A stretch of 64,000 bases of DNA from Tenacibaculum mesophilum (GTDB lineage Bacteria; Bacteroidota; Bacteroidia; Flavobacteriales; Flavobacteriaceae). A program made the position numbers and the translations under genes. Shown here in pieces: positions 13,901-23,295 of the stretch (its first letter is position 1; every line of letters begins with the position of its first letter). The notes beneath the pieces are model-generated. The model was not told where the DNA came from. It searched no databases and saw nothing but the letters and a program-made list of their open reading frames with translations. The stretch spans positions 858,001 through 922,000 of the forward strand of contig NZ_CP032544.1 in NCBI RefSeq assembly GCF_003867075.1, written 5' to 3'.

Positions 13901-16345
13901 ATGAACGTTTTAAAATTTGGTGGTTCCTCAGTAGCCAACCCTCAAAATATAGAAAAAGTAGTACAAGTCATTGCCAATGCTTCTGTAAATAACCAACTTA
14001 TTGTGGTGGTTTCTGCCTTTGGTAAAACAACAAATAAACTCATTGCATCGGCAGAACAAGCTGCTCAAAACAATGCTAATTATCTTGACAACTACCAAGA
14101 AGTTGAGCAATTGCATTTTGAAGTAATTGAAAAATTAGTCCCTAAAAATCAGCAAGAAGAAGTTAAAACGTATATAGCATCGCTTTTAAAACAGCTAAAA
14201 ACCTTGTTAGAAGGTTGTTTGTTACTAAACGAAATTACCCCCAAAACACTAGCTACTATTAGTGGTTTTGGTGAACTATTATCTTCATACATTATTGCAG
14301 GTATAGCCAGTAAAGAACTGGATGTCGTATATAAAGACAGTAGAGAGTTAATCATCACTTCCAACGCTTTTGATAAAGCACAAGTTGATTTTCAAGTAAC
14401 CAACGCTAATTGTAAAGCCTATTTTGCCAATAATAAGCACCAAGTAACTTTGTTACCTGGATTTATAGCTCGTACAAAAGAAGGGAAATCAACTACTTTA
14501 GGACGTGGAGGATCCGATTATTCTGCGGCTATTTATGCGGCTGCTGTCAATGCTGATGAATTACAAATTTGGACAGATGTTAGTGGTATGTACACTGCGA
14601 ATCCTCATATGGTAAAGCAGGCATTTCCTATTCCACATATTTCGTATCAAGAAGCCATGGAATTGTCACATTTTGGAGCAAAGGTTATCTACCCTCCTAC
14701 CATTCAACCAGTGTTGGAAAAGGAAATTCCCATTCGAATAAAAAACACTTTTGAACCTGAAAATATAGGAACACTCATTTCTAAAATTACCGAAAACGGA
14801 AAACCAGTAAAAGGAATTTCTCATATCGAAAATATTACCTTACTAACTTTAGAAGGAAGTGGCATGGTAGGTGTTTCTGGCATTTCTAAACGTTTATTTG
14901 AAACTTTATCGACGCATAATATCAATGTGGTATTAATCACACAAGCTTCTTCAGAACACTCTATTTGTGTGGGAATTTATGATGAAGATGCCAAAAAAGC
15001 AGCTCTAAAAATCAACGAAGCTTTTGCTTTTGAAATAGAACGTCATAAAATAGATCCGATTATTGTAGAACAAGGCTTGGCAATTATCGCTTTGGTAGGT
15101 GATAAAATGAGAAATCACCAAGGTTTGAGCGGACAAATGTTCAGCTCTTTAGGCAAAAACAACGTAAATATTCGTGCCATTGCCCAAGGTGCTTCAGAAA
15201 AAAATATTTCTGCTGTTATCAATAGTTCAGATGCCAAAAAAGCATTAAATACGCTACACGAACAGTTCTTTGAAGAGAATATAAAGCAATTAAACTTGTT
15301 TGTTACGGGTGTAGGAAATGTTGGGGAACGCTTTTTAGCACAAATCCACCAGCAGAAAAAATACTTAAAAGAACAGTTAAAACTGAATGTACGTGTTGTA
15401 GGGATTTCCAATTCTAAACAAATGGTTTTTGATGAAGGTGGTATCAGCTTAAAATCATGGAAAGAGCAATTACAAAACGGAGAAAAAAGTTCTTTAGAGC
15501 TTTTTTTCCAAAGAACAAAAGCGTTGAACCTTCGTAATTCAGTTTTTATTGACAATACAGCCAATCAAAAAGTTTCTGAAATATACGAACACTATTTAGC
15601 CAACAATATAGGGGTGGTTACTTGCAATAAAATAGCCTGTGCTTCTGAACTCAACAATTATAAAAAGTTAAAACACATTTCACGAAAATACAGTGCACCA
15701 TTTTTATTTGAAACCAATGTGGGTGCTGGTTTACCTATTATTGATACGCTTAAAAACTTAATTGCTTCTGGTGATCGAGTGCATAAAATACAAGCGGTGT
15801 TATCGGGCTCTTTAAACTTTGTTTTCAATAATTTTAATGAAAGTATTTCTTTTCAGGATGTCGTACAACAAGCACAAGAACAAGGATACACCGAACCGGA
15901 TCCTAAAATTGATTTGAGTGGTGTTGATGTAGCCAGAAAAATATTAATTCTTGCCCGTGAAAGCGGTTATGATTTAGAGCTTTCAGATATTGAAAACAAT
16001 GCATTTTTACCTAAAAAGAGTTTAGAAACTACCAATAATGATGATTTTTATGCTTCTTTAACCGAGTTTGAAAGCCATTTTCAACAAGTATATAAAGAAG
16101 CTGCCGACAAAAATTGTCGCTTAAAATATGTTGCTGAATTTAACAATGGAAAAGCGTGTGTTGGCCTACAACACATTCCGTTTGATCATTCTTTTTATAA
16201 TTTAGAGGGTAGCGACAACATTGTCTTGTTTTTTACAGATAGATATCCTGTAAATCCGCTACAAATAAAAGGAGCCGGTGCAGGTGCTGAAGTAACTGCT
16301 TCTGGAATTTTTGCTGATGTCATACGAATTGGAAATAATATATAA
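13901..16345 (+). CDS. thrA: bifunctional aspartokinase / homoserine dehydrogenase
   Basis: An 814-residue fusion of the usual ThrA length (E. coli about 820). Residues 1 to about 290 are the aspartokinase domain ('MNVLKFGGSSVANP', 'GRGGSDYSAA'). ACT regulatory domains follow (about 310-450, 'LEGSGMVGVSGISKRLFETLS'). The homoserine dehydrogenase domain is C-terminal (from about 465, 'LNLFVTGVGNVGERFLAQI' as NAD(P) site, 'KIACASE', 'GAGLPIIDTLKNLIASGD', 'GYTEPDPKIDLSGVDVARK'). It catalyses the first and third steps from aspartate to threonine in the cytosol. It is the first gene of thrABC, with the leader and hairpin above it indicating attenuation control. Confidence 0.97.
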   Translation: MNVLKFGGSSVANPQNIEKVVQVIANASVNNQLIVVVSAFGKTTNKLIASAEQAAQNNANYLDNYQEVEQLHFEVIEKLVPKNQQEEVKTYIASLLKQLKTLLEGCLLLNEITPKTLATISGFGELLSSYIIAGIASKELDVVYKDSRELIITSNAFDKAQVDFQVTNANCKAYFANNKHQVTLLPGFIARTKEGKSTTLGRGGSDYSAAIYAAAVNADELQIWTDVSGMYTANPHMVKQAFPIPHISYQEAMELSHFGAKVIYPPTIQPVLEKEIPIRIKNTFEPENIGTLISKITENGKPVKGISHIENITLLTLEGSGMVGVSGISKRLFETLSTHNINVVLITQASSEHSICVGIYDEDAKKAALKINEAFAFEIERHKIDPIIVEQGLAIIALVGDKMRNHQGLSGQMFSSLGKNNVNIRAIAQGASEKNISAVINSSDAKKALNTLHEQFFEENIKQLNLFVTGVGNVGERFLAQIHQQKKYLKEQLKLNVRVVGISNSKQMVFDEGGISLKSWKEQLQNGEKSSLELFFQRTKALNLRNSVFIDNTANQKVSEIYEHYLANNIGVVTCNKIACASELNNYKKLKHISRKYSAPFLFETNVGAGLPIIDTLKNLIASGDRVHKIQAVLSGSLNFVFNNFNESISFQDVVQQAQEQGYTEPDPKIDLSGVDVARKILILARESGYDLELSDIENNAFLPKKSLETTNNDDFYASLTEFESHFQQVYKEAADKNCRLKYVAEFNNGKACVGLQHIPFDHSFYNLEGSDNIVLFFTDRYPVNPLQIKGAGAGAEVTASGIFADVIRIGNNI

Positions 16346-16347
16346 AA

Positions 16348-17277
16348 ATGAACTATTTAAAAATATTTTCACCAGCAACCGTTGCCAATGTTTCCTGCGG
16401 ATTTGATGCTTTAGGCTTAGCGCTCGAAACGGTTGGTGATACGATGACTTTTACCAAAACAATTACAAAAGGTGTTAAAATCACAAAAATAACTGGAGCT
16501 GATTTACCATCTGACCCACAAATAAATGCTGCGGGAGTGGTTGCGCTAGCGATGTTAGAAAAGCATCCAGTTGATTTTGGTATCGACATCACCATTCACA
16601 AAGGATATACTCCTGGAAGTGGTTTAGGAAGTAGTGCTGCCAGTGCTGCGGGAGCTGCATTTGGTGTAAATCAGTTATTAGGAAATAGCTTCTCTCCTCT
16701 TGAATTGACTCAGTTTGCTATGCTAGGAGAAGAAGCCACTTGCGGAACTCCGATAGCTGATAATGTTTCTGCCGCTATTTATGGTGGTTTTACATTGGTA
16801 CGTAGTTACAAACCTTTGAGTATTGTAAAGATTCCTGTACCTGCTGATTTAAGAGTGGTGGCTATCCATCCTCAAGTTGAAGTAAAAACCAAAGACTCTA
16901 GAGAGGTATTACCGAAAGAAGTTTCTTTAAAAGATGCGGTTACACAATGGGCGAATGTTGGCGGATTGATTAGTGGATTGTATACCAACGATTATCAATT
17001 AATCGCAGACTCTTTAACAGATATCATTGTTGAACCTGCTCGTAAACATCTGATTCCTCATTTTGATGAAGTGAAGCAACAAGCAATTAAAGCAGGAGCT
17101 TTAGGAGCAGGAATTTCAGGTTCAGGCCCTACAATTTTCACTTTATGTAAAGGGGATGCAACTGCCGAAAACGTTTATAAAACCATTCAAAACACGTATC
17201 AAGACAAACAAATTGATTTTAACATGATTCTTTCAAAAATCAACACAGAAGGAATTAAAATTTTAGAAACTAACTAA
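16348..17277 (+). CDS. thrB: homoserine kinase
   Basis: A 309-residue GHMP kinase starting 2 bases after thrA. The ATP-binding glycine/serine motif 'GYTPGSGLGSSAASAAGAAFGVN' is at about residues 90-110, and the C-terminal GHMP motif 'GALGAGISGSGPTIFTL' is at about 250-266. It phosphorylates homoserine to O-phosphohomoserine, the substrate of ThrC encoded next. Length and motifs are typical and intact. Confidence 0.97.
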   Translation: MNYLKIFSPATVANVSCGFDALGLALETVGDTMTFTKTITKGVKITKITGADLPSDPQINAAGVVALAMLEKHPVDFGIDITIHKGYTPGSGLGSSAASAAGAAFGVNQLLGNSFSPLELTQFAMLGEEATCGTPIADNVSAAIYGGFTLVRSYKPLSIVKIPVPADLRVVAIHPQVEVKTKDSREVLPKEVSLKDAVTQWANVGGLISGLYTNDYQLIADSLTDIIVEPARKHLIPHFDEVKQQAIKAGALGAGISGSGPTIFTLCKGDATAENVYKTIQNTYQDKQIDFNMILSKINTEGIKILETN

Positions 17278-17286
17278 TATTAAATG

Positions 17287-17310
17287 TTCACTAAGCGTAG
17301 TCGAAGTGAA
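17287..17310. repeat. flavobacterial palindromic element between thrB and thrC
   Basis: TTCACT (17287-17292) and AGTGAA (17305-17310) flank the core AAGCGTAGTCGA. The same core, with different complementary arms, lies inside pyrD (60511-60537) and, more diverged, in attC-like site B. It overlaps an apparent GTG extension of thrC. Confidence 0.7.
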
Positions 17311-17326
17311 AAACAAACACGAAATT

Positions 17327-18607
17327 ATGAACTATTATAGTCTCAATCATACATCACCTAACGTTAGCTTTGAAAAAGCTGTAGTAAACGGATTAGCTCC
17401 TGATAGAGGATTGTATTTCCCTGAAAACATAACTCCATTACCTAAAGAATTTATTGAAAACATTGATGAGTATTCTAATGAAGAAATTGCGTATGAAGCC
17501 ATTAAACAATTTGTAGGTGATGAAATTCCGAAAAACGTTTTACAAGAAATCATTAAAGAAACCATCAATTTTGAGTTTCCTGTGGTATCTATTGAAGAAA
17601 ATATCGGTACACTAGAATTATTTCACGGACCAACTATGGCTTTTAAAGATGTGGGTGCTCGTTTTATGGCACGCTGCTTAGGATATTTTAATCGTGATAA
17701 AGATCAACAAGTAACCGTATTGGTCGCTACTTCTGGTGATACTGGAGGAGCTGTTGCTAATGGTTTTTTAGGAGTTAAAGGTGTAGATGTGGTCATTCTC
17801 TACCCTAGCGGAAAAGTAAGTAATATTCAAGAGAAGCAATTGACTACTTTAGGACAAAACATTACTGCTTTGGAAGTTGATGGTGTTTTTGATGATTGTC
17901 AAGATATGGTTAAAACTGCTTTTTTAGATGCTGACATCAATCGTACGTTAACCTCAGCAAATTCTATCAATATTGCTCGTTGGTTACCCCAAATGTTTTA
18001 CTTTTTCTTTGCCTATAAACAAGTTTATAAAAAGCATAAAGAAATAGTTTTTTCGGTACCTAGTGGAAATTTCGGGAATATTTGCGCAGGAATTATGGCG
18101 CAAAAACTAGGGTTACCCATTAAACATTTTGTGGCTTCGACCAATGTAAATGATACTGTTCCTAATTATTTGGCTAGTGGTGAATATCAACCTAAACCAT
18201 CTAAAGCGACCATTTCTAATGCCATGGATGTTGGGAATCCAAGTAATTTTATCAGGATACAAGAATTATTTAATAACGATTTAGCGCTTTTAAAAGCTGC
18301 ATTTTCTTCTTTTTCTTTTTCTGATGATGAAACTCGTGAAGCTATGAAAAACATCTATAAGAACTCTAATTATATTGCCGATCCACACGGAACTGTTGGG
18401 TATTTAGGTTTGAAAAAACACGAATTACAAAACGAGTATGGAATTTTCTTAGAAACAGCACATCCCGTAAAATTTTTAGATGTTGTAGAAGATGTGTTAA
18501 ATGTAACTGTTGAAATTCCACCTCAAATAGCATCAGTAATAAACAAACAAAAAGAAGCTACACAAATTAGTTCTTATCAAGAATTGAAAGGTTTTTTAAA
18601 TGCTTAA
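17327..18607 (+). CDS. thrC: threonine synthase
   Basis: A 426-residue PLP enzyme that converts O-phosphohomoserine to threonine. The start is taken at ATG 17327 ('MNYYSLNHTSPNVSFEKAVVNGLAPDRGLYFP'), the canonical N-terminus; a GTG 21 bases upstream lies in the palindromic element. Key residues: 'FHGPTMAFKDVGARFMA' with the Schiff-base Lys, 'VATSGDTGGAVANGF' as phosphate-binding loop, 'SANSINIARWLPQM' and 'VPSGNFGNICAG'. It closes thrABC and is followed at once by a strong bidirectional terminator. Confidence 0.97.
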   Translation: MNYYSLNHTSPNVSFEKAVVNGLAPDRGLYFPENITPLPKEFIENIDEYSNEEIAYEAIKQFVGDEIPKNVLQEIIKETINFEFPVVSIEENIGTLELFHGPTMAFKDVGARFMARCLGYFNRDKDQQVTVLVATSGDTGGAVANGFLGVKGVDVVILYPSGKVSNIQEKQLTTLGQNITALEVDGVFDDCQDMVKTAFLDADINRTLTSANSINIARWLPQMFYFFFAYKQVYKKHKEIVFSVPSGNFGNICAGIMAQKLGLPIKHFVASTNVNDTVPNYLASGEYQPKPSKATISNAMDVGNPSNFIRIQELFNNDLALLKAAFSSFSFSDDETREAMKNIYKNSNYIADPHGTVGYLGLKKHELQNEYGIFLETAHPVKFLDVVEDVLNVTVEIPPQIASVINKQKEATQISSYQELKGFLNA

Positions 18608-18612
18608 CACAA

Positions 18613-18640
18613 AAAAATGCCTCACTTTTGAGGCATTTTT
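18613..18640. terminator. bidirectional terminator between thrC and the M1/ABC gene
   Basis: AAAAATGCCTC (18613-18623) pairs perfectly with GAGGCATTTTT (18630-18640). With A and T runs at both ends it can end transcription of the convergent genes from either side. Confidence 0.9.
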
Positions 18641-18645
18641 AATTC

Positions 18646-21600
18646 TTACAATCTAAATATATTATCTACTAAATTTTCATCATTTCTAGTTCCATAAGGG
18701 TCTATCGCAATATAATTAGGCTTTTCATTTACTATGAACGAAACTTCTATGAGTTCTCGGTTGATTTGTTTAGACTCATAATACAACACAGTACTATTAT
18801 CTTTTACTTGTAAAGGATGGGTTGTAAAGATTCCTATTTTAATAGGCTCGTTAATCCCTATTTCTTTAATATCTCCGTTTGATAGTGTTTCAAATCGTTT
18901 CGCTTTTATTGTTGCTTTAACTTCATAGGCTCCATCCGGCAACTCCTTATACGAACTTTTTTCTACAGCTATATCGTAAGTTATTACCTTTTTAAACCAA
19001 TCATTTACCAATAGGTGATATTCTTTGGGAGTAATCTTATATATTTCTTCAAGTAATTCTATAGTATGTGCTTTAGGAGAACTTTCAAATCGATGTCGGT
19101 GTGTAATGGTTTTTACTATGTCATTAACTTGCTTCTCTCCTATCAAATCTCTTAATGCCATTAATACGGTATAAGCTTTACCATAAGAAATATAACCTTC
19201 TTCTTGTACTTTATAAATTGGAGGTTCAATGTTTTCACCAAACGCTCTTCCTAAAAAATATCTCCTTCGTGCATCTTCAGCTAACTCATATAAAACACCT
19301 TTTCCGTACATCTTTTCTAACACTACGGCTTCTGTATATTTCGCTAATCCTTCTACTAATAAAGAACCACCCGCTACTGGCTTAGCTATTAACGTATGCC
19401 CCCACCATTGATGTGCTACTTCATGAATTGTTCTTTTAGCGACTAAATTAAAGGTATTTTCATCACGAACATCTGACAAGTACAAACGATCTTCAGTCAT
19501 GCTAATAACCCCGGGATGTGCAAATCCACCAAATCCCCAATGTGAAGGAACTTCTGCGATTCGAACATGTTTAAAATTATACGTTCCAAAATTTTCTTGA
19601 CAATATGCTAAGGTTTCTTTTGTACTTTTCTCTATTTCATCAATATTAAAATCGTGACTAGCGTTGTAATATTGTTCTATAGAGATTCCATTATATATTG
19701 CTTTTTTAGTTGTATATTTTGCAGAAAAATAGGCTACCATAGGTAATATTTTTCCTTTTGATTTGTAGTGGTAATAGTTTCTATCGTTTTCTGACCAAGT
19801 TTTAATTAAATCTCCTGAACTTATGGCTATTTGGTCTTTATTTGTAGAAACAACTGTTTCAAAACGTACTTTTTCAATTTTAATATCTTCTAAGGCTATA
19901 TGCACATCTGAGTTATCATCCTCATCTCTTTCTGGTAATCCTCTTTTTTTACGTTCTGCTTTATCCAAAATTTCAAATCCAGAAGCATACCCTATAATAG
20001 GCTCAAAGTTTCTAAAAGTTATATAGGTACCATTGTTAACAATACTTTTGTCTTCTTCATATCCTTTTAGTTCTTTTTCTATAACAAAAGTATAAGCTAC
20101 AGAATCGTTGGGTTGTAGTTTCTCTTTAAATTCAAACACATAGGCTCCATGTGTAGTATCTTTTGTTGATAAACGAGCTCTTTCTAAATGAATTTGTTTT
20201 ATAGGTATTCGTTCAGTTATTAATAATTTGGATACTGCTTCATTATTCTTGTTTTTTAACACATAATTTGCCTTGACAGTATACTTTCTTTTCTTCGGAA
20301 AAATAGCTACTTCTGTTTTTTGAGAAACTGGATATAGCTTTTCTAACGTTTGATAATGCTTATACTTACGTTCGTAATCTTTACTAAGATTTAAGTTATC
20401 ATCATTCGTATGATAATCTGAAAGAAAATTGGTATTGTAAAACACTAAGCTTCCTGCTCCAATAACTAACAAAGAAAAGCTTAAAAGTAATATCCTCTCT
20501 GTTAAGTTGTAACCTTGCTTTAGTTGCTTTATTTTATACGAAAAACCTTTTACCATTCCTCTATTCCAAACTTTAAAAGCTATTAAAACAAATAAGACTC
20601 CTATCCCTAGCCAATACAACCCTAAATGATTAAACTGTGTAGTATTGCTATTATACATAGACATATCTCCCAAGGCTACTCTAGGCATAAAACCAATACT
20701 TGTTAAAGGGTGTTCTAGACCTAAAAGATTAGCTTTCATACTTATTATAACTAACAAACCAAAAGCTCCCATTCCTACATACTTACTTTTAGCTATACTA
20801 TTTATAAACACGGCTAGCATAGCGTATATGATAAGCTGTAAACCATAATAATAAAATACAGAAGCATACATACCAATGTTTATACTTTCAAAACCTAAAC
20901 TAACTTGAAAAGTAATACACATAAATATTCCTAAAGCAATTAATAATATGGGTAATAATGATAAACTGATAAACTTAGCAGCAAAAAACACCCAATTTTT
21001 AGTTGGAGTTGCCCCAATAATTAAATTAAAATTTACGCTATGTTCTCTCCATACTATTTCTGAACCATAAAAAATTAGTACTAAAAGACCGAAAAGGGTT
21101 AACGGATTTGTAATAAGTTCTATTAGTTGATTTGTAAATGGATATACACTTACTCCGTATTCACGCCCTTCAACAAAATTTGCATACAACTCAGAAAAAA
21201 CAATTAGTAACCACATAGCTACAATTACTAAAAAAGGTAAACTTTTAAATACACTGTTTAACTCTAAACGTACTAATGACAAAAGCCCTTTTATTTGTGC
21301 TGTAAAATTGTATGTTCCTTCTATTGCTTTATAAGGAGTTAGCTGTTTTATATTATTTTTTAATGTTTTTTGTTTCTTTACTTTCTTCGTAATTTTTCTA
21401 AAAGAAAACCTTTTATAGGTAAGGAACAATATTCCAAGAGAAAAAGCTATCCAAAGTATTCTATTCCATAAAAACAATCCTGAAAAAGAAAGTAACTGCG
21501 TATTCTTCTGATGAGCTGTCCAATACTGAGTTTGCTCAAAAAAAGCTGCTATTCCAAAAGAATCTGCTATTGCGGCTACCGACATCATTTCTGGTGATGC

Positions 21601-22203
21601 GGGAACAGATTGAGCTAATAAGGGTGAATTTAAAAAAATAGAACTCACAAAATATAACATATAAATGCATACTGCACTTGCGTAAGTTGCAATGCTATTT
21701 TTAGTAAATATACTCACAGAGAATATTAAAGAAGTACATATAAAAATATTAGGTAGCACTATATAAAACCAAGGCTGTATATAATTAAGTAAACTAAAAG
21801 TTCCTAACCTTTCTGCATCTAAACCAGAAAAGTAGTTCCCTACTATATATCCGACTATAAAAGGAGAAAAAGCCAAAACACTAAATATAAATGCTCCTAA
21901 AAAGCGACTCCAAAAATAATGCTGTTTTGTTATTGAAGAGCTATAAATTAAGCCCTCCATATGATGTTGTTTATCTCTTATGGTAGCAGTTACCGTAAAA
22001 AACATAATAATAAAAACACTTCCTAAAGTAAAAAGACCTGTATGAAAATAAACTTGATAAACAGCATTAAAGTTTACTCCAGTAGGCGCATAACCTTGAC
22101 TTCCTGTAAAATAGCCTAATCCTAAAAATAGTATTGAAAATATTGGAAAGGCTCGTTGTTTTAATTGATAATACGTTTCAAATTGTAATAATTTCTTAAA
22201 CAT
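18646..22203 (-). CDS. ABC-2 type permease fused to an M1-family peptidase domain
   Basis: A 1185-residue protein. The first about 600 residues contain two sets of about six membrane helices, as in ABC-2 permeases, and a further helix near 590-610. The C-terminal periplasmic part has the gluzincin motif 'TIHEVAHQWWGHTL' (His927-Glu928, His931) followed by 'LVEGLAKYTEAVV', which supplies the third zinc ligand, and 'GFGGFAHPGV' in place of the GAMEN exopeptidase motif. Such permease-peptidase fusions are a known Bacteroidota arrangement. The ATPase gene follows 3 bases upstream on the same strand, so they form one transporter. Substrate unknown; control by the divergent LytTR pair is likely from position only. 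Confidence 0.85.
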   Translation of the reverse strand: MFKKLLQFETYYQLKQRAFPIFSILFLGLGYFTGSQGYAPTGVNFNAVYQVYFHTGLFTLGSVFIIMFFTVTATIRDKQHHMEGLIYSSSITKQHYFWSRFLGAFIFSVLAFSPFIVGYIVGNYFSGLDAERLGTFSLLNYIQPWFYIVLPNIFICTSLIFSVSIFTKNSIATYASAVCIYMLYFVSSIFLNSPLLAQSVPASPEMMSVAAIADSFGIAAFFEQTQYWTAHQKNTQLLSFSGLFLWNRILWIAFSLGILFLTYKRFSFRKITKKVKKQKTLKNNIKQLTPYKAIEGTYNFTAQIKGLLSLVRLELNSVFKSLPFLVIVAMWLLIVFSELYANFVEGREYGVSVYPFTNQLIELITNPLTLFGLLVLIFYGSEIVWREHSVNFNLIIGATPTKNWVFFAAKFISLSLLPILLIALGIFMCITFQVSLGFESINIGMYASVFYYYGLQLIIYAMLAVFINSIAKSKYVGMGAFGLLVIISMKANLLGLEHPLTSIGFMPRVALGDMSMYNSNTTQFNHLGLYWLGIGVLFVLIAFKVWNRGMVKGFSYKIKQLKQGYNLTERILLLSFSLLVIGAGSLVFYNTNFLSDYHTNDDNLNLSKDYERKYKHYQTLEKLYPVSQKTEVAIFPKKRKYTVKANYVLKNKNNEAVSKLLITERIPIKQIHLERARLSTKDTTHGAYVFEFKEKLQPNDSVAYTFVIEKELKGYEEDKSIVNNGTYITFRNFEPIIGYASGFEILDKAERKKRGLPERDEDDNSDVHIALEDIKIEKVRFETVVSTNKDQIAISSGDLIKTWSENDRNYYHYKSKGKILPMVAYFSAKYTTKKAIYNGISIEQYYNASHDFNIDEIEKSTKETLAYCQENFGTYNFKHVRIAEVPSHWGFGGFAHPGVISMTEDRLYLSDVRDENTFNLVAKRTIHEVAHQWWGHTLIAKPVAGGSLLVEGLAKYTEAVVLEKMYGKGVLYELAEDARRRYFLGRAFGENIEPPIYKVQEEGYISYGKAYTVLMALRDLIGEKQVNDIVKTITHRHRFESSPKAHTIELLEEIYKITPKEYHLLVNDWFKKVITYDIAVEKSSYKELPDGAYEVKATIKAKRFETLSNGDIKEIGINEPIKIGIFTTHPLQVKDNSTVLYYESKQINRELIEVSFIVNEKPNYIAIDPYGTRNDENLVDNIFRL

Positions 22204-22206
22204 AGA

Positions 22207-23088
22207 CTAGGCTTTTTTATGGTGAAACAACGTAGTGAAATAGTAATCCTCTAAGTTTGGAGTAATTCTTTCAAATCCATTTGATAAAGTAACTTCAGAG
22301 AAAACCCTTATTTGTGTTTCGCCTGATACTAATTTGGTTGAAATTATATCATATGTCTTTCTATAGTGTTCAATATCACTTTTAGCTATAATTTTTGTCC
22401 AAATATTGTTTTGAATACTCTCTACCAGCTCTTTTGGGTTTCCTTGAGATATAATTTGTCCTTCAGATAATATTGCCATTTTAGTGCATAGGTTTCTAAC
22501 ATCTTCTACTATGTGAGTAGATAAGATGACTATCACATTCTCTCCTATTTCACTTAAAAGATTTAAAAAACGATTGCTTTCTTCTGGATCTAAACCTGCC
22601 GTAGGCTCATCTACAATAATTATTTGAGGGTTTGCCAACAAAGCTTGCGCAATTCCAAAACGTTGCCGCATACCTCCTGAAAATGTATGTACCGCTTTTT
22701 TTCTGTGTTGATAGAGGTTTACTTGCTGTAATAAAGAAGTTACTTGCTCTTTTCGCGCTGAGTTATTAGTAATACCTTTCAGAATAGCTAAATGATCTAA
22801 CAATCTTTCGGCTGATATTTTAGGGTACACACCAAATTCTTGAGGTAAATACCCTAAGTATTTTCGTATTTCTTCTGGCTTATTAATAATATTACAGTCG
22901 TTAAACACAAGCTCTCCAGAAGAAGGCTCTTGTAAAGAAGCAATAGTACGCATTAAAGAAGATTTACCTGCTCCATTGGCACCTAACAAGCCAAACATTC
23001 CGTTCGAAATTTTTAAGTTAATTCCGTTTAATGCTTTAACTCCGTTAGGATATGTTTTTGTAAGATTTCTAATTGTTAATGTATTCAT
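22207..23088 (-). CDS. ABC transporter ATP-binding protein
   Basis: A 293-residue ABC ATPase with all motifs: Walker A 'GLLGANGAGKSSLMR' (about 33-47), Q-loop 'GYLPQEFGVYP', signature 'FSGGMRQRFGIAQALL', Walker B 'IIIVDEPTAGLDP' and H-loop 'STHIVED'. It drives the membrane protein encoded just downstream (3-base gap). Upstream lies a 207-base divergent region shared with the sensor kinase gene; a CTGATA/TATCAG inverted repeat sits in it near 23140-23165. Confidence 0.95.
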   Translation of the reverse strand: MNTLTIRNLTKTYPNGVKALNGINLKISNGMFGLLGANGAGKSSLMRTIASLQEPSSGELVFNDCNIINKPEEIRKYLGYLPQEFGVYPKISAERLLDHLAILKGITNNSARKEQVTSLLQQVNLYQHRKKAVHTFSGGMRQRFGIAQALLANPQIIIVDEPTAGLDPEESNRFLNLLSEIGENVIVILSTHIVEDVRNLCTKMAILSEGQIISQGNPKELVESIQNNIWTKIIAKSDIEHYRKTYDIISTKLVSGETQIRVFSEVTLSNGFERITPNLEDYYFTTLFHHKKA

Positions 23089-23260
23089 ATGTGGTTAGGT
23101 ATTTGTTTTCTACAAATCTCCAATACCTTACCTTTCTGATAAATTAAAAATGATATATCAGCTTATTTTTAACACACATAATATTTATTTAAGTACTAAC
23201 TAAAACTCAACTAAAAAAGCTACTTGTTCGTATAAAAAACAATAGTGTTTGTCAATATAA

Positions 23261-23291
23261 TTGTGAAAACAGTTTTACATGAGTAATTTTG
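23261..23291 (+). promoter_or_regulatory. promoter of the LytS/LytTR operon
   Basis: TTG at 23261-23263, a 20-base spacer and TAATTTTG at 23284-23291. The kinase ATG is at 23296, 4 bases after the box, so the mRNA is probably leaderless or nearly so, as at the thr leader. Confidence 0.6.
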
Positions 23292-23295
23292 AAGT

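Noticed and set aside
17306-17326. GTG start of thrC seven codons upstream of the ATG
   Set aside because: It lies in the palindromic repeat element; ATG 17327 gives the canonical threonine synthase N-terminus.
23089-23260. LytTR binding repeats in the divergent ABC/kinase region
   Set aside because: Only an imperfect CTGATA/TATCAG pair is visible; no pair of direct repeats matching LytTR sites could be defended.
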